Assembly (NCBI RefSeq): GCF_001426485.1 | Contig: NZ_LMET01000001.1 | Coordinates: 1,386,363-1,450,362, forward strand | DNA from: Aeromicrobium sp. Root472D3 | GTDB lineage: Bacteria; Actinomycetota; Actinomycetes; Propionibacteriales; Nocardioidaceae | Direction: 5' to 3' | Length of the DNA stretch: 64,000 nucleotides | In this document: one piece after another, positions 45,952 to 54,546 of the stretch | Position numbering within the stretch: position 1 is the stretch's first letter | Layout: each line of letters starts with the position of its first letter | Position numbers and translations under genes: made by a program | Notes under the pieces: model-generated | The model's input: only the letters and a program-made list of their open reading frames with translations | Database searches by the model: none | What the model was told of the DNA's origin: nothing

Positions 45952-46737
45952 TCAGAAGGCGGATCGGACGTAGGCGGACGTCACGTGCGGTCCGCCGACG
46001 AAGGTGTCCTCCACGTCGTCCTCGGGGCGGGCGACGATCGAGTCGGCGTGGCGCTCGGCGTCGTCCCGGGGGTCGAAGCCGATCGCGCGGCCGGGCTCGA
46101 GGTCCCACCAGCCCCGGGTGTTGGCGCTGATGCCGTTGACGACGGTGTACCCGGGATCGGGGTGCGTGATCGCGGCGTCGACCATGCGGACGGTGTCGGC
46201 GGGCGACAGCCACGTCGAGAGCTGGCGGACGGTCTCGGGGGCGTCGGCGAACGTGCCGATGCGCATCGCCACGGCCCCGATAGCGAACCGGTCGACGTAC
46301 AGGCTCAGCAGCGCCTCGCCGGCGACCTTGGCGACACCGTAGAAGGTGTCGGGGCGGGGACGGACGGACGTCGTGAGGGGCGCGTCGTGCGGCGTGCGGC
46401 CGACGGCGTGGTTGCTGCTGGCGTACGCGATGCGCCGGACGTCGTGGCGCACCATCGCCTCGAGCAGGTGGGCCGTGGTGTGCGCGTGCGAGGCGAGCGC
46501 GGCGGGCAGCGAGTCCTCGTCGGGGTTGCCGGCCAGGTGCACGACGGCGTCGACGCCCCGCACCGCGGCGTCGACCGTCTCGGCGTCGAGGCAGTCGCCG
46601 ACGACCCAGTCGTGCTCGTAGCCCGGGACGGGAACGGGTGCCAGGTCGAGACCCCGCAGGTCGTGCCCGAGGTCGGGCAGCCCGAGGCCGAGGGCGCGGC
46701 CGATCGAGCCGCCGGCCCCCGTGACCAGGACCTTCAT
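45952..46737 (-). CDS. NAD-dependent sugar dehydrogenase/epimerase, uronate-dehydrogenase-like
   Basis: Extended short-chain dehydrogenase of 261 residues. The NAD-binding motif is VTGAGGSIGRALG near residue 5; the catalytic Ser appears in YASSNHAVGR and the Tyr/Lys in TFYGVAKVAGEAL. The stretches SSNH, LSTWLSPADTVRMV and GISANTRGWWD are typical of uronate dehydrogenases. The ATG at 46737 shares a base with the punA stop; the mutase gene starts 11 bases after its own stop. Oxidation of a sugar or sugar acid derived from nucleosides is possible but unproven. Confidence 0.85.
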   Translation of the reverse strand: MKVLVTGAGGSIGRALGLGLPDLGHDLRGLDLAPVPVPGYEHDWVVGDCLDAETVDAAVRGVDAVVHLAGNPDEDSLPAALASHAHTTAHLLEAMVRHDVRRIAYASSNHAVGRTPHDAPLTTSVRPRPDTFYGVAKVAGEALLSLYVDRFAIGAVAMRIGTFADAPETVRQLSTWLSPADTVRMVDAAITHPDPGYTVVNGISANTRGWWDLEPGRAIGFDPRDDAERHADSIVARPEDDVEDTFVGGPHVTSAYVRSAF

Positions 46738-47528
46738 CAGATGCGCGGCAGGATGTCGCCGAGGAGTGCGCCCATGCGCGTCGCCGCGGCCCTGCCGGCC
46801 TCGAGCACCTCTTCGTGGTTGAGGGGCTCGCCGGTCATGCCGGCGGCGGCGTTGGTGACCAGCGAGATGCCGAGGACCTCCAGCCCGGCGGCGCGCGCGG
46901 CGATGGCCTCGAGCGTCGTCGACATGCCCACGAGGTCGCCGCCGATCGCGCGGACCATGCCGATCTCGGCCGGCGTCTCGTAGTGCGGGCCGGGCAGCTG
47001 GACGTACACGCCCTCGTCGAGGCTGGGGTCGGCCTCGCGGCACAGGGCGCGCAGGCGGCTGGAGTACAGGTCGGTGAGGTCGACGAAGTGCGCGCCCTCG
47101 AGTGGCGACGTCGCCGTCATGTTGATGTGGTCGCTGATCAGCACGGGGGTGCCGGGGGACCATGCGGGGTTGAGGCCGCCGCAGCCGTTGGTCAGCACGA
47201 GCGTCGAGACGCCCGCGGCGGCGGCCGTGCGGACGCCGTGGACGACGGCGGCGACGCCCTTGCCCTCGTAGAAGTGGGTGCGACCGAGGAAGATCAGCAG
47301 CCGCTTGTCGCCGAGGCGCACCGAGCGGACCGTCCCGCCGTGGCCCTGGACGGCGGGGGCGCTGAATCCGGGCAGCTCGGCCAGGGGCACCTCGTGCTCG
47401 GGGGTGCCCAGCGCATCGGCGGCGGGGAGCCAGCCGGACCCCATCACGAGGGCGATGTCGTGGTCACCTCCACCGGTGCGTTCACGGAGGGCATCGGCGG
47501 CCTGTCGGGCGAGTTCGGTGGAGGTCAC
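46737..47528 (-). CDS. punA: Purine nucleoside phosphorylase
   Basis: Splits inosine, guanosine and deoxy forms into base and (deoxy)ribose-1-phosphate. The 263-residue trimeric-type PNP has the phosphate site GSGW near residue 31, [11 protein letters not shown], the LTNGCGGLN block, [12 protein letters not shown], and [21 protein letters not shown]; Asn in VTNAAAG is the base-recognition residue of the purine-type enzyme. GTG start at 47528, only 18 bases from the divergent TetR start. It leads the punA-dehydrogenase-mutase operon. Confidence 0.94.
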   Translation of the reverse strand: MTSTELARQAADALRERTGGGDHDIALVMGSGWLPAADALGTPEHEVPLAELPGFSAPAVQGHGGTVRSVRLGDKRLLIFLGRTHFYEGKGVAAVVHGVRTAAAAGVSTLVLTNGCGGLNPAWSPGTPVLISDHINMTATSPLEGAHFVDLTDLYSSRLRALCREADPSLDEGVYVQLPGPHYETPAEIGMVRAIGGDLVGMSTTLEAIAARAAGLEVLGISLVTNAAAGMTGEPLNHEEVLEAGRAAATRMGALLGDILPRI

Positions 47529-47546
47529 CTGCCGTACATTACGACA

Positions 47547-48110
47547 ATGCCGAAGATCATTGGTGGCTCGCTCGAGCAGCACCGCGAGCAGACCCGTCGC
47601 CGTGTCTTCGACGCGTTCACGGCGCTGCTGGCCGAGCGCTCGTTCGACGCCCTGACGATGGCCGATCTGGCCGCGCAGGCCGGCATCGGCCGCACCGCGA
47701 TCTACAACCACTTCGCCGACAAGGACGCCGTCGTGGTGGGCTTCGCGAGCGCCGAGACCGACCGCTACCTCGCCCGGCTGGGTGCCGCCCTCGAGCGGGC
47801 GGAGGGACCGGCCGAGGCGATGCGCATCTACGTCCTCGAGCACCTCGACTCCTCGGACGAGTTCCACTTCGGCTTCGGCCCCGAGCTGTACGGCATGCTG
47901 TCGCGCGAGTCGATCGCCGAGATCCGCGAGCACGTCGTCGCAGTCGAGTCGGTGCTGCGCGGCATCATCGACGACGGTGTCGCGGCGGGCGTCTTCACGG
48001 TCGACGACGTGACGTCGACGATGGCGCTGGTGCACTCGTGCCTCTCGACCCGCCGCGTCACGCCCGCCGCCGTCGAGACGTTCGTGCTGCGCGCCCTCGG
48101 CGCCCCCTGA
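47547..48110 (+). CDS. TetR family transcriptional regulator
   Basis: A 187-residue TetR regulator. The N-terminal helix-turn-helix is textbook: [49 protein letters not shown] (about residues 18-66). The C-terminal ligand domain is unassigned. The ATG at 47547 is only 18 bases from the divergent punA start, so the two promoters must overlap; it probably controls punA and itself. The longer open frame upstream is a shadow of punA. The ligand could be a nucleoside or purine, which is inference from position. Confidence 0.88.
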   Translation: MPKIIGGSLEQHREQTRRRVFDAFTALLAERSFDALTMADLAAQAGIGRTAIYNHFADKDAVVVGFASAETDRYLARLGAALERAEGPAEAMRIYVLEHLDSSDEFHFGFGPELYGMLSRESIAEIREHVVAVESVLRGIIDDGVAAGVFTVDDVTSTMALVHSCLSTRRVTPAAVETFVLRALGAP

Positions 48111-48130
48111 CCCCCGCCCCGACCCGGACC

Positions 48131-48212
48131 CGCGAGTGGTGCGGTCTGGTCTTTCTGGGACGGTGTGTCGGACCACAGAGCACCGTTCGGGCACGCGAAC
48201 GCAGCACTCGCG
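48131..48212. repeat. Long imperfect palindrome between tetR and htaA
   Basis: Outer arms CGCGAGTGGTGCG (48131-48143) and CGCAGCACTCGCG (48200-48212) pair with one mismatch, and an inner ACGGTG/CACCGT pair (48160-48165, 48181-48186) nests inside. It lies 20 bases beyond the tetR stop and may terminate that gene. It shares CGGACCACA with the palindrome at 63397-63462. Confidence 0.6.
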
Positions 48213-48229
48213 CGACGGTCCCGGACGCG

Positions 48230-48267
48230 GCTCGGCCCGGCCACGAACATCCGTGGCCGGCCCGAGC
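48230..48267 (-). terminator. Terminator of the htaA gene
   Basis: Sixteen-base arms beginning GCTCGG and ending CCGAGC, with one mismatch and a six-base loop, lie 12 bases beyond the htaA stop on its strand. Confidence 0.8.
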
Positions 48268-48279
48268 GCGTGCGCGTGA

Positions 48280-50022
48280 CTACTTCGTGACCGTGAAGGA
48301 GCCGCGCTTCAGGGTCGCCGTCCGCTGGAAGCTCGCCGTGCCGGCGAACTTCACCGAGACGGCCCACGTGCCCTTGGCGAGCTTGGGGATCGTGACGGCC
48401 GCCTTGCCGTTCCTGACCGTCACCGTCTTGGTCTTGGACTTCTTGCCCTTCTTCTTGAAGGTGACGACGGCCTTGCCGGTGACCGCGGCGCCGTTCGCGG
48501 CCGAGACGGTGATGGACGTCCGGCCCGTCCTCTTCGTGGTGGGCTTCGTGGTGCTGCCGCGCTTGACGGAGACCTTCGACGGCGCGATGGGCTGGGCCAC
48601 GGGGGGCGTCACGACCGGCGGCTCGACGACCGGCGGCTGGGTGGACCCGAAGGTCAGCGGCGTGTACGTCTCGTAGGCGGGCTGGGTCGCGCCGCCGCCG
48701 GGGTACGTGTAGATGCCGTAGTTCTTGAGCGTCGTGGCCGTGGCCGTCGTGTCGAGCGCGGCCTTGTCGATCGTCAGCTCGGTCGTGAACGACCCGTCGG
48801 CGCCCAGCTCGACGGCTCCGGCGTTCGGGCCACCGATCGTCGCGGTGTCGGCCGCCAGGACGGCCCACTTGGTGGCACTGCCGAGGTTCGAGCGGGCCGA
48901 CGCCGCGGCGCTCTCGGACGGCTTCCAGACGTCGGCGTACTTGCCGAACGCGATGTAGGTGCCGGAGGGCTTGCCGGCGAGCGGCGGACGGCTGCCCGTG
49001 GCGATCGCGGGGTCGAAGTTGCGGCCCGAGACCGTGATGGTCGCCGTGTCGCCCTGGGCGATCGCGGACTCCGAGACCGTGACGGTCGGCGCGGGCCCGG
49101 CGATCGACAGACCGACCGTCAGCGGTGCAGCGGGCTTGGCCGCGTCACGAGCCCCGCCGGACGAGTACCAGTACGACGACTGTCCGGTGAGCTGCTGGAA
49201 GTCGATGTACGACTGCGGGAACGATCCCCAGCTCGCGCCGGAGGTCGCCTGGGCGGTCCCGGTGCCGGTCTGGACCGTGACGCCGAGGTAGTCGGGCGTG
49301 ATCGCGGGGCTCGAGGACCCACCCACGACGAGACCGGAGCTCGTCACGTCGACGTTCTTGAGGGTGGCGAGGGTGATGGTCCGCGGAGCGATCGTGGTCC
49401 ACTTCGTGGTGTCCTGCATGTCGGTGCCGTAGCCGCTGGCCGTCGCGGTGACGGTGCCCGTGCCGTCGGGCCTGACCACGAGCTTGGGGTTGGTCGCGGA
49501 CCAGTAGGTCAGACCGCCGTAGAAGACCGACGTGAAGGATCCGGTCCACTGGATGTTGGCGGTGTTGTCGGCGACGCTGACCGCGCCCTTGCCGGCCGTG
49601 ATCCTGACCTGGTTGCCGGTCTTGGAGGAGGTGCTCGCCGCGACGACGGGAGTTCCGGCGGCTGTCTGGCACTTGGTCGACCACGTGGGCGCGACGGGCG
49701 CACCGGTGGAGTCGGGCTTCTGGATCGTGACGTTGCCGTCGACGTTCTTGTAGAAGCCGTCGGCCTCGGTCCACAGGCGGCTCGAGCCGGTGTTGCCGGC
49801 CGCGCCGGCGGACAGGAAGTTGCAGCCGCCGAAGAAGGCCCCACCGCCCTGCTCGTCGCTCAGACCCCAGGTGAAGGTCGCGTCGACGACGGGGTTGCTG
49901 CCGACGGTGGTGACCGGGGCGGCGTGGGCGGGCGTGGCCGCCAGGGCGACGAACCCGCCGGTGGTCAGGACCGCTGCGACGGTCGTCGCGAGCCCTCGGC
50001 GGGCTCGGGAGGTGATGGACAT
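48280..50022 (-). CDS. htaA: HtaA-domain secreted haem-binding protein
   Basis: Surface or secreted haem receptor of 580 residues. The signal peptide spans about 1-35 (ATPAHAA). One HtaA domain covers about 45-300, ending [26 protein letters not shown], the family's aromatic signature. A second domain (about 310-460), with [15 protein letters not shown] and [10 protein letters not shown], resembles the HtaB-like protein encoded two genes upstream. A proline linker and a basic Ig-like domain (about 490-580) complete it. There is no membrane anchor. The ATG at 50022 has AAAGG upstream and an iron box lies 58 bases before the start. It ends the haem locus. Confidence 0.9.
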   Translation of the reverse strand: MSITSRARRGLATTVAAVLTTGGFVALAATPAHAAPVTTVGSNPVVDATFTWGLSDEQGGGAFFGGCNFLSAGAAGNTGSSRLWTEADGFYKNVDGNVTIQKPDSTGAPVAPTWSTKCQTAAGTPVVAASTSSKTGNQVRITAGKGAVSVADNTANIQWTGSFTSVFYGGLTYWSATNPKLVVRPDGTGTVTATASGYGTDMQDTTKWTTIAPRTITLATLKNVDVTSSGLVVGGSSSPAITPDYLGVTVQTGTGTAQATSGASWGSFPQSYIDFQQLTGQSSYWYSSGGARDAAKPAAPLTVGLSIAGPAPTVTVSESAIAQGDTATITVSGRNFDPAIATGSRPPLAGKPSGTYIAFGKYADVWKPSESAAASARSNLGSATKWAVLAADTATIGGPNAGAVELGADGSFTTELTIDKAALDTTATATTLKNYGIYTYPGGGATQPAYETYTPLTFGSTQPPVVEPPVVTPPVAQPIAPSKVSVKRGSTTKPTTKRTGRTSITVSAANGAAVTGKAVVTFKKKGKKSKTKTVTVRNGKAAVTIPKLAKGTWAVSVKFAGTASFQRTATLKRGSFTVTK

Positions 50023-50079
50023 GTTCTACCTTTCGGACGGTGCCGGGATGATCCCGGCGATCGGGGGAGGGGGGAGCGG

Positions 50080-50098
50080 TAAGGCAAGGCTGCCCTTG
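50080..50098 (-). promoter_or_regulatory. DtxR/IdeR-type iron box before htaA
   Basis: The 19-mer TAAGGCAAGGCTGCCCTTG agrees with the core TnAGGnnAGnCTnnCCTnA at every defined position except the last. It lies in the 125-bp gap between two haem-uptake genes, upstream of htaA, indicating an internal iron-repressed promoter. Confidence 0.7.
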
Positions 50099-50147
50099 GT
50101 CAGATGGATCCGGGGCGCGGAGATCCGCGGTGCGGACGGCGTCACGC

Positions 50148-51506
50148 TCAGTCCTTCCGGACGGCGGAGTAGGCGAACGGGCTGGCTGCGGCCAGGAGGG
50201 CTGCGGCGAGCAGCACGCCTCCGAGCACCCAGACGCCGGTCTCGCTGGAACCCTCGGTCGACGGTCGGGCGCCCAGAACGGTCGACGCCGGTCGGAACTG
50301 GGTCAGGGTCGTCCCGCTGGCGGGCCGGTCGACGGCACCGGGGACGACCGCGGCCCCGGGCCCCCCGGTCGTGAGCCCCGGGGCGGCGGGCGCGTCGTTG
50401 CTCGGTGCCTCCGGCGCGTCGTTCTCGACCGCCGGGGTCTTGACACCCTTGGTGCTGGGCGGCCGGGTGACGACGGGTGCACCCGACGAGTAGCTGACGG
50501 TCACCGGCTTGGCGACCTTGTGGGCGTCCGCCGATCCGCCGCTGGAGTACCAGTACGAGCCGGTGCCGGACGTCAGCTGGAAGTCGATGAACGACTGGGG
50601 GAACGAGCCCCAGGTGCTGCCCGTCCTGGCCTGCGGGGTCTGGTCCCTCACGTCGACGGCGACCCCCGTGTAGGCCGGTTGCGCGGTGAAGCCGAGGTCC
50701 TTCGTCAGGTCGACGGGACCGAGGTCGGCCAGGACGGTGCCGGGTGCGTCGGGCACGGGCCGCCACGTCGTCATGTCCTCCATCGACGACCCGAACCCGC
50801 TGAGGGTCCCTGTCACGGTGCCGATGCCGTCGACGACCGTCAGTCGTGGATCGGACACGTAGAAGAAGCTGTAGCCCGAGTAGTAGACGACCGTGAAGGA
50901 GCCGGTCCACCTGATCGAGGCTGTCCGCGTCGTGGGATCGACCGTGCCGGTGCCACCGGAGATGACGACCTCGTGGTTGCTGAACGGGCCGTTCGTGCCG
51001 GACATCGTCGTCCCGGCCGAGGTCGTCTGCAGGCCGGCCCACGTCGCCGGCACCCAGCTGCCGTTCGCGTACTTCTCGATCGAGACGTCACCGGACCGCT
51101 GCCTCCAGCTCGACTGCGGCATGATCACGCCGCCGCGTCCCGGGTCGGGGATCTTGCCTGCGGAGAAGAAGTTGAAGGTCCCCGGGGCGAACGCCCGGTT
51201 GTTCGACTCGTCGTTGACCCCCCAGCGCAGCTGGGCATCGGTGATCGTGCGGGTCGTGGACGGCGCCTCGGTCGTCGGCGTCGGTACCTCGGGTGTCGGG
51301 GTCGGCTCCGGCGTCGGAGCGGTGTCGTCGGGTGTCGGGGCGGGCGTGGGTGACGACGACGTCGGCGAGGCGGTCGGTGTCGTCGCGGTCGCCGTCGGAT
51401 CGGGCTCGGCCGGGTCGGCGTCGGCGGCCAGCGCCATCGTCGCCGAGCCCATGAGGACGGCGGCGGTCGCGAGGACGGCCAGCGCGGTGCGGATGTCAGA
51501 TCGCAT
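50148..51506 (-). CDS. Membrane-anchored HtaA-domain protein
   Basis: A 452-residue surface protein. A signal peptide (about 1-28) leads into a Pro/Thr/Ser-rich spacer of about 60 residues (to residue 85). One HtaA domain follows (about 88-320) that ends [26 protein letters not shown], nearly the same signature as in the neighbouring htaA product. A second Pro/Ala linker precedes a C-terminal membrane helix (ETGVWVLGGVLLAAALLAAASPF) and a basic tail. The ATG at 51506 overlaps the upstream HtaB-like gene by 11 bases. It probably binds haem at the outer face of the membrane and passes it to HmuT. Confidence 0.9.
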   Translation of the reverse strand: MRSDIRTALAVLATAAVLMGSATMALAADADPAEPDPTATATTPTASPTSSSPTPAPTPDDTAPTPEPTPTPEVPTPTTEAPSTTRTITDAQLRWGVNDESNNRAFAPGTFNFFSAGKIPDPGRGGVIMPQSSWRQRSGDVSIEKYANGSWVPATWAGLQTTSAGTTMSGTNGPFSNHEVVISGGTGTVDPTTRTASIRWTGSFTVVYYSGYSFFYVSDPRLTVVDGIGTVTGTLSGFGSSMEDMTTWRPVPDAPGTVLADLGPVDLTKDLGFTAQPAYTGVAVDVRDQTPQARTGSTWGSFPQSFIDFQLTSGTGSYWYSSGGSADAHKVAKPVTVSYSSGAPVVTRPPSTKGVKTPAVENDAPEAPSNDAPAAPGLTTGGPGAAVVPGAVDRPASGTTLTQFRPASTVLGARPSTEGSSETGVWVLGGVLLAAALLAAASPFAYSAVRKD

Positions 51507-52590
51507 GGGCGGGCCTGCGCATCCTGCGGATCCGGATCGCGGCGAAGGCGACGGCACCGAGCAGCGCGACGGCCGCGAGCCCGACGAACGCCAACGGCAC
51601 CCAGCCGGGCAGCCCGCCGTCGTCGGTCGTGGCCGATGCCGAGGCCGGCGCCGGGTCGGCCGCGATCGGGAAGTTGACGGTGGGGGTCGCGCCGGAGGCT
51701 GCCCCGGTGAGCTTGAGGACGTGGGTGCCGGTCGTCGTGCCCTCCGGCAGCTGCAGGACGCCGGCGATCTCGCCGGACGGACCGGCGCTGAGCGGGCCGA
51801 CGGCCGCCATGCCGTCGTCGAGCGTCGCGACGACCTGCTCGCCGGGGGTGAACCCGCTGCCGGTGAACGACAGCACCCGTCCGACGACCGCGGTGCTCGG
51901 GTCGACGACGGTCCTGGCGTCGGCCGCCTTCGCCGTGGTCGGCTGGGCCGCCGCGGACGTCGGGGCGTCCGCGCTGGGGGCCGCGGCGCCGGCCGCGGGT
52001 GCGTCGGTCGCGGACGCCGCGGGCTCCCGCGAGGCGCCCAGCGACCCGAACGCCACGGGGGTGAAGGTCTCGTTGCGGGCGTTCTTGACCCCGTGCGCAC
52101 CGATCGTGATGACGCCGCACGTGACCTTCAGGCAGTCGACCTCGACGGCCTTGCCCGAGCGGTCGACGGTCTTGAACGTGGCGCCGGGGACGGTCAGGGA
52201 CGTCGACCAGCGTCCGTCCGCCGCGATCGTGCCGCCGTTGGCGGCACCCGCGGTGTCGCTGCCGGGGAACGCCACGAACCGCTGGAAGCCCTGGTTGTTC
52301 TTGCTCTCGCTGTCGGGCACGTAGCGGTAGTTGGTGCCCACCTGGCCACCCCTGCTGGGCTGCCACGTGCCCGACACGGTGCCGAAGAAGACGTAGACGC
52401 CGCCGTGCCCGCCCTTGATCGACTGGAATCCCGACCCCTTGACCTCCAGCGTCGTCGCGTAGGTCGGGTCGGCCTTCGCGGCCCCCTGGTCGTTGCTGAC
52501 GGTGACCCTGGCGGCGGCCTGGGCGGGCGCGGGGACGGACAGGGCGACCGCGCACAGGGCCGTCGCGGTCAGGAGAGAGCGGACACGCAC
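51496..52590 (-). CDS. HtaB-like membrane-anchored haem transport protein
   Basis: A 364-residue exported protein: signal peptide (about 1-26), a beta-rich domain (about 27-180) with YVFFGTVSGTWQPSRGG and a Cys pair in VDCLKVTCGV, an Ala/Pro linker, an Ig-like stretch (about 225-310; SFTGSGFTPGEQVVATLDDG), and a C-terminal membrane helix followed by RIRRMRRP. The first domain resembles the second domain of the htaA product, as in corynebacterial HtaA/HtaB partners. The GTG at 52590 has GAGGAGG at good spacing. It overlaps both neighbours, placing it firmly in the hmu operon. Haem binding is inferred from context. Confidence 0.82.
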   Translation of the reverse strand: MRVRSLLTATALCAVALSVPAPAQAAARVTVSNDQGAAKADPTYATTLEVKGSGFQSIKGGHGGVYVFFGTVSGTWQPSRGGQVGTNYRYVPDSESKNNQGFQRFVAFPGSDTAGAANGGTIAADGRWSTSLTVPGATFKTVDRSGKAVEVDCLKVTCGVITIGAHGVKNARNETFTPVAFGSLGASREPAASATDAPAAGAAAPSADAPTSAAAQPTTAKAADARTVVDPSTAVVGRVLSFTGSGFTPGEQVVATLDDGMAAVGPLSAGPSGEIAGVLQLPEGTTTGTHVLKLTGAASGATPTVNFPIAADPAPASASATTDDGGLPGWVPLAFVGLAAVALLGAVAFAAIRIRRMRRPAHAI

Positions 52591-53369
52591 GGTGCCTCCT
52601 CGGAGTGGTCGATCAGGTGGGGCAGGACGACGAGGCGTCCGCGGTGGTCGATGACGTCGACGGGGTGGCCGTACACCTCGCCGAGGACGTCGGGGGTCAG
52701 GACGTCGCGGGGGTGGCCGTCGGCGCGCAGGCGGCCCTCCGCGAGCACGCACACACGATCGGCGTGGGCGGCCGCGACGGTCAGGTCGTGCAGCACCGCG
52801 ACGACCGCGTGGCCGTCCGCCGCGAGCCGGCGCGCCTCCGACAGCACCTGCTCCTGGTGGCGGATGTCGAGGGCCGCGGTGGGCTCGTCGAGCAGGACGA
52901 CGGACGTCTGCTGGGCCAGCACGCGGGCGAACGACGTCCGGGCCTTCTCGCCGCCCGACAGCGTCGGGAACGAGCGGTCGGCCAGCGGCAGGACGTCGGT
53001 GCGCTGCATCGAGTCGGCCACCACGACGTCGTCGAGGTCCTCCTCCGGCAGACGCGCCCACGGCGCTCGGCCCATGCGGACGACGTCGACGGCCCGGAAG
53101 CCGAAGGCGAGCCGCTGCTCCTGCGGCAGGACGGCGCGCCGGCGGGCCAGGGCGGCGACCTTCCAGCGGTGCAGCTCGACGCCGTCGAGCTCGGCGCGCC
53201 CCACGGACGGGACGACGTCTCCCGACATGACGCCCAGCAGCGTGGTCTTGCCGGCACCGTTGGGCCCGACCAGTGCGACGAGCTCTCCGGGGACGATCTC
53301 GAGCGAGACGTCGTGCAGGATCGGGTGGCCGCCGAGCTGCGCGGAGACCCGCGTGATGCGCAGGGTCAT
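52569..53369 (-). CDS. hmuV: Haem ABC transporter ATP-binding protein
   Basis: Energises haem import through HmuU; 266 residues. Walker A is GPNGAGKTT near residue 35, the Q-loop is VLPQEQRLAFGF, the signature is LSGGEKARTSFARVL and Walker B is VVLLDEPTAALD; the H-loop is in VAVLHDLTVAA. ATG start at 53369; its last 22 bases overlap the HtaB-like gene. A 76-base gap without a recognisable feature separates it from hmuU. FecE-type siderophore ATPases are similar, but the HtaA and HmuO neighbours favour haem. Confidence 0.92.
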   Translation of the reverse strand: MTLRITRVSAQLGGHPILHDVSLEIVPGELVALVGPNGAGKTTLLGVMSGDVVPSVGRAELDGVELHRWKVAALARRRAVLPQEQRLAFGFRAVDVVRMGRAPWARLPEEDLDDVVVADSMQRTDVLPLADRSFPTLSGGEKARTSFARVLAQQTSVVLLDEPTAALDIRHQEQVLSEARRLAADGHAVVAVLHDLTVAAAHADRVCVLAEGRLRADGHPRDVLTPDVLGEVYGHPVDVIDHRGRLVVLPHLIDHSEEAPCVSALS

Positions 53370-53445
53370 GCCGTCTCGCCGCCCGAAAGAGCATGGTCGC
53401 GGGGCGCCGGCACGACAGTTCCGCGGTTCGCTCGCTGGCGCTCGC

Positions 53446-54546
53446 TCATGCCCACCCCCCGGCCGTCCGGCGCGTGCGGCGCAGCAGCCAGAAGAAGAAC
53501 GGTCCGCCGACCAGCGACGTCAGCATGCCGATCGGCAGATCGGCTCCCGTCACCGCGGTGCGCGCGATCAGGTCGGCGGCGAGCAGCAGCACGGCCCCGG
53601 CCAGCGCGCTCGCCGGGACGAGCACGCGGTGGCCCGGGCCGACCAGCATCCGGATCAGGTGCGGCACGACGAGGCCGACGAAGGCGATGATGCCCGCGAA
53701 CGACACCGCCGCGGCGGTGAGCAGCGCCACCAGCACGATCGCGACGAGGCGCAGCCGCTCGACGTCGATCCCGACGTGACGCGCGGCGCGGTCGCCGAGC
53801 GCGAGGACGTCGAGGCGGCGGGCCATCAGCATCGCGCCGACCAGCCCGACCACGACCAAGGGGGTGACGACGCCGACGTACTCCCAGCGGCTGCCGTTGA
53901 GGCTGCCGAGCTGCCAGAACACGATCTGCTCGCGCTCCTGCGTGTCGCCGAGGAAGATCATGAGGGCCAGGCCGGACGCGCACACCGCGTTGACCGCGAT
54001 GCCCGTCAGCACGAGCGTCACGACCTCGGTGCGTCCGTCGGCGCGCGACAAAGCGTAGACGAGCAGCGTCGTGACGAGGCCGCCGACGAAGGCGAACAGT
54101 GCGGTCGTCCACGTGCCGATGAGCTGGATCTGGAAGACGATCACGACGGCCGCGGCGAAGGCGGCACCGGTCGAGACGCCCACGACGCTGGGCTCGGCCA
54201 GCGGGTTGCCGAAGATGCCCTGCATCAGGGCGCCGGCGGTCGAGAGCGCGGCACCGACGACGATCGCGAGCGCGATGCGGGGGAACCGCACCTGCCACAG
54301 GGTGTTGTCGCCCTGCGGGTGCGTCGGCAGCGTGCCCCAGTCGAGCCCGATGCGGTGCATCAGCGAGCCCCACACCTCGTGCGCCGGGATCGCGAGCTGG
54401 CCGCGGCCGGCCGCGTAGACCGTCAGCAGCACGAGCGCCGCGCCGAGCACCACGAACAGGGCGGTGGCGCGGGCGCCGCGGCGGCGGGGGAGCGCCGGCG
54501 GCTCGGCGACGGTCGACGACGCGCGCGCCGGCAGCGTCGCCGTCAT
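53446..54546 (-). CDS. hmuU: Haem ABC transporter permease
   Basis: FecCD/BtuC-type permease of 366 residues with about ten hydrophobic segments. RFPRIALAIVVGAALSTAGALMQGIFGNPLAEPSVVGVSTGAAFAA is the family's conserved first block, GDRAARHVGIDVERLR is the cytosolic ATPase-contact loop, and FVGLVVPHLIRMLVGPGHR is the late signature. A 30-residue hydrophilic N-terminal extension precedes the first helix. The ATG at 54546 overlaps the hmuT stop (ATGA). It is the second gene of the hmuTUV operon. Confidence 0.93.
   Translation of the reverse strand: MTATLPARASSTVAEPPALPRRRGARATALFVVLGAALVLLTVYAAGRGQLAIPAHEVWGSLMHRIGLDWGTLPTHPQGDNTLWQVRFPRIALAIVVGAALSTAGALMQGIFGNPLAEPSVVGVSTGAAFAAAVVIVFQIQLIGTWTTALFAFVGGLVTTLLVYALSRADGRTEVVTLVLTGIAVNAVCASGLALMIFLGDTQEREQIVFWQLGSLNGSRWEYVGVVTPLVVVGLVGAMLMARRLDVLALGDRAARHVGIDVERLRLVAIVLVALLTAAAVSFAGIIAFVGLVVPHLIRMLVGPGHRVLVPASALAGAVLLLAADLIARTAVTGADLPIGMLTSLVGGPFFFWLLRRTRRTAGGWA

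Noticed and set aside
53370..53445. A coding or regulatory element between hmuV and hmuU
   Set aside because: No iron box, stable hairpin or credible short gene is visible in these 76 bases.
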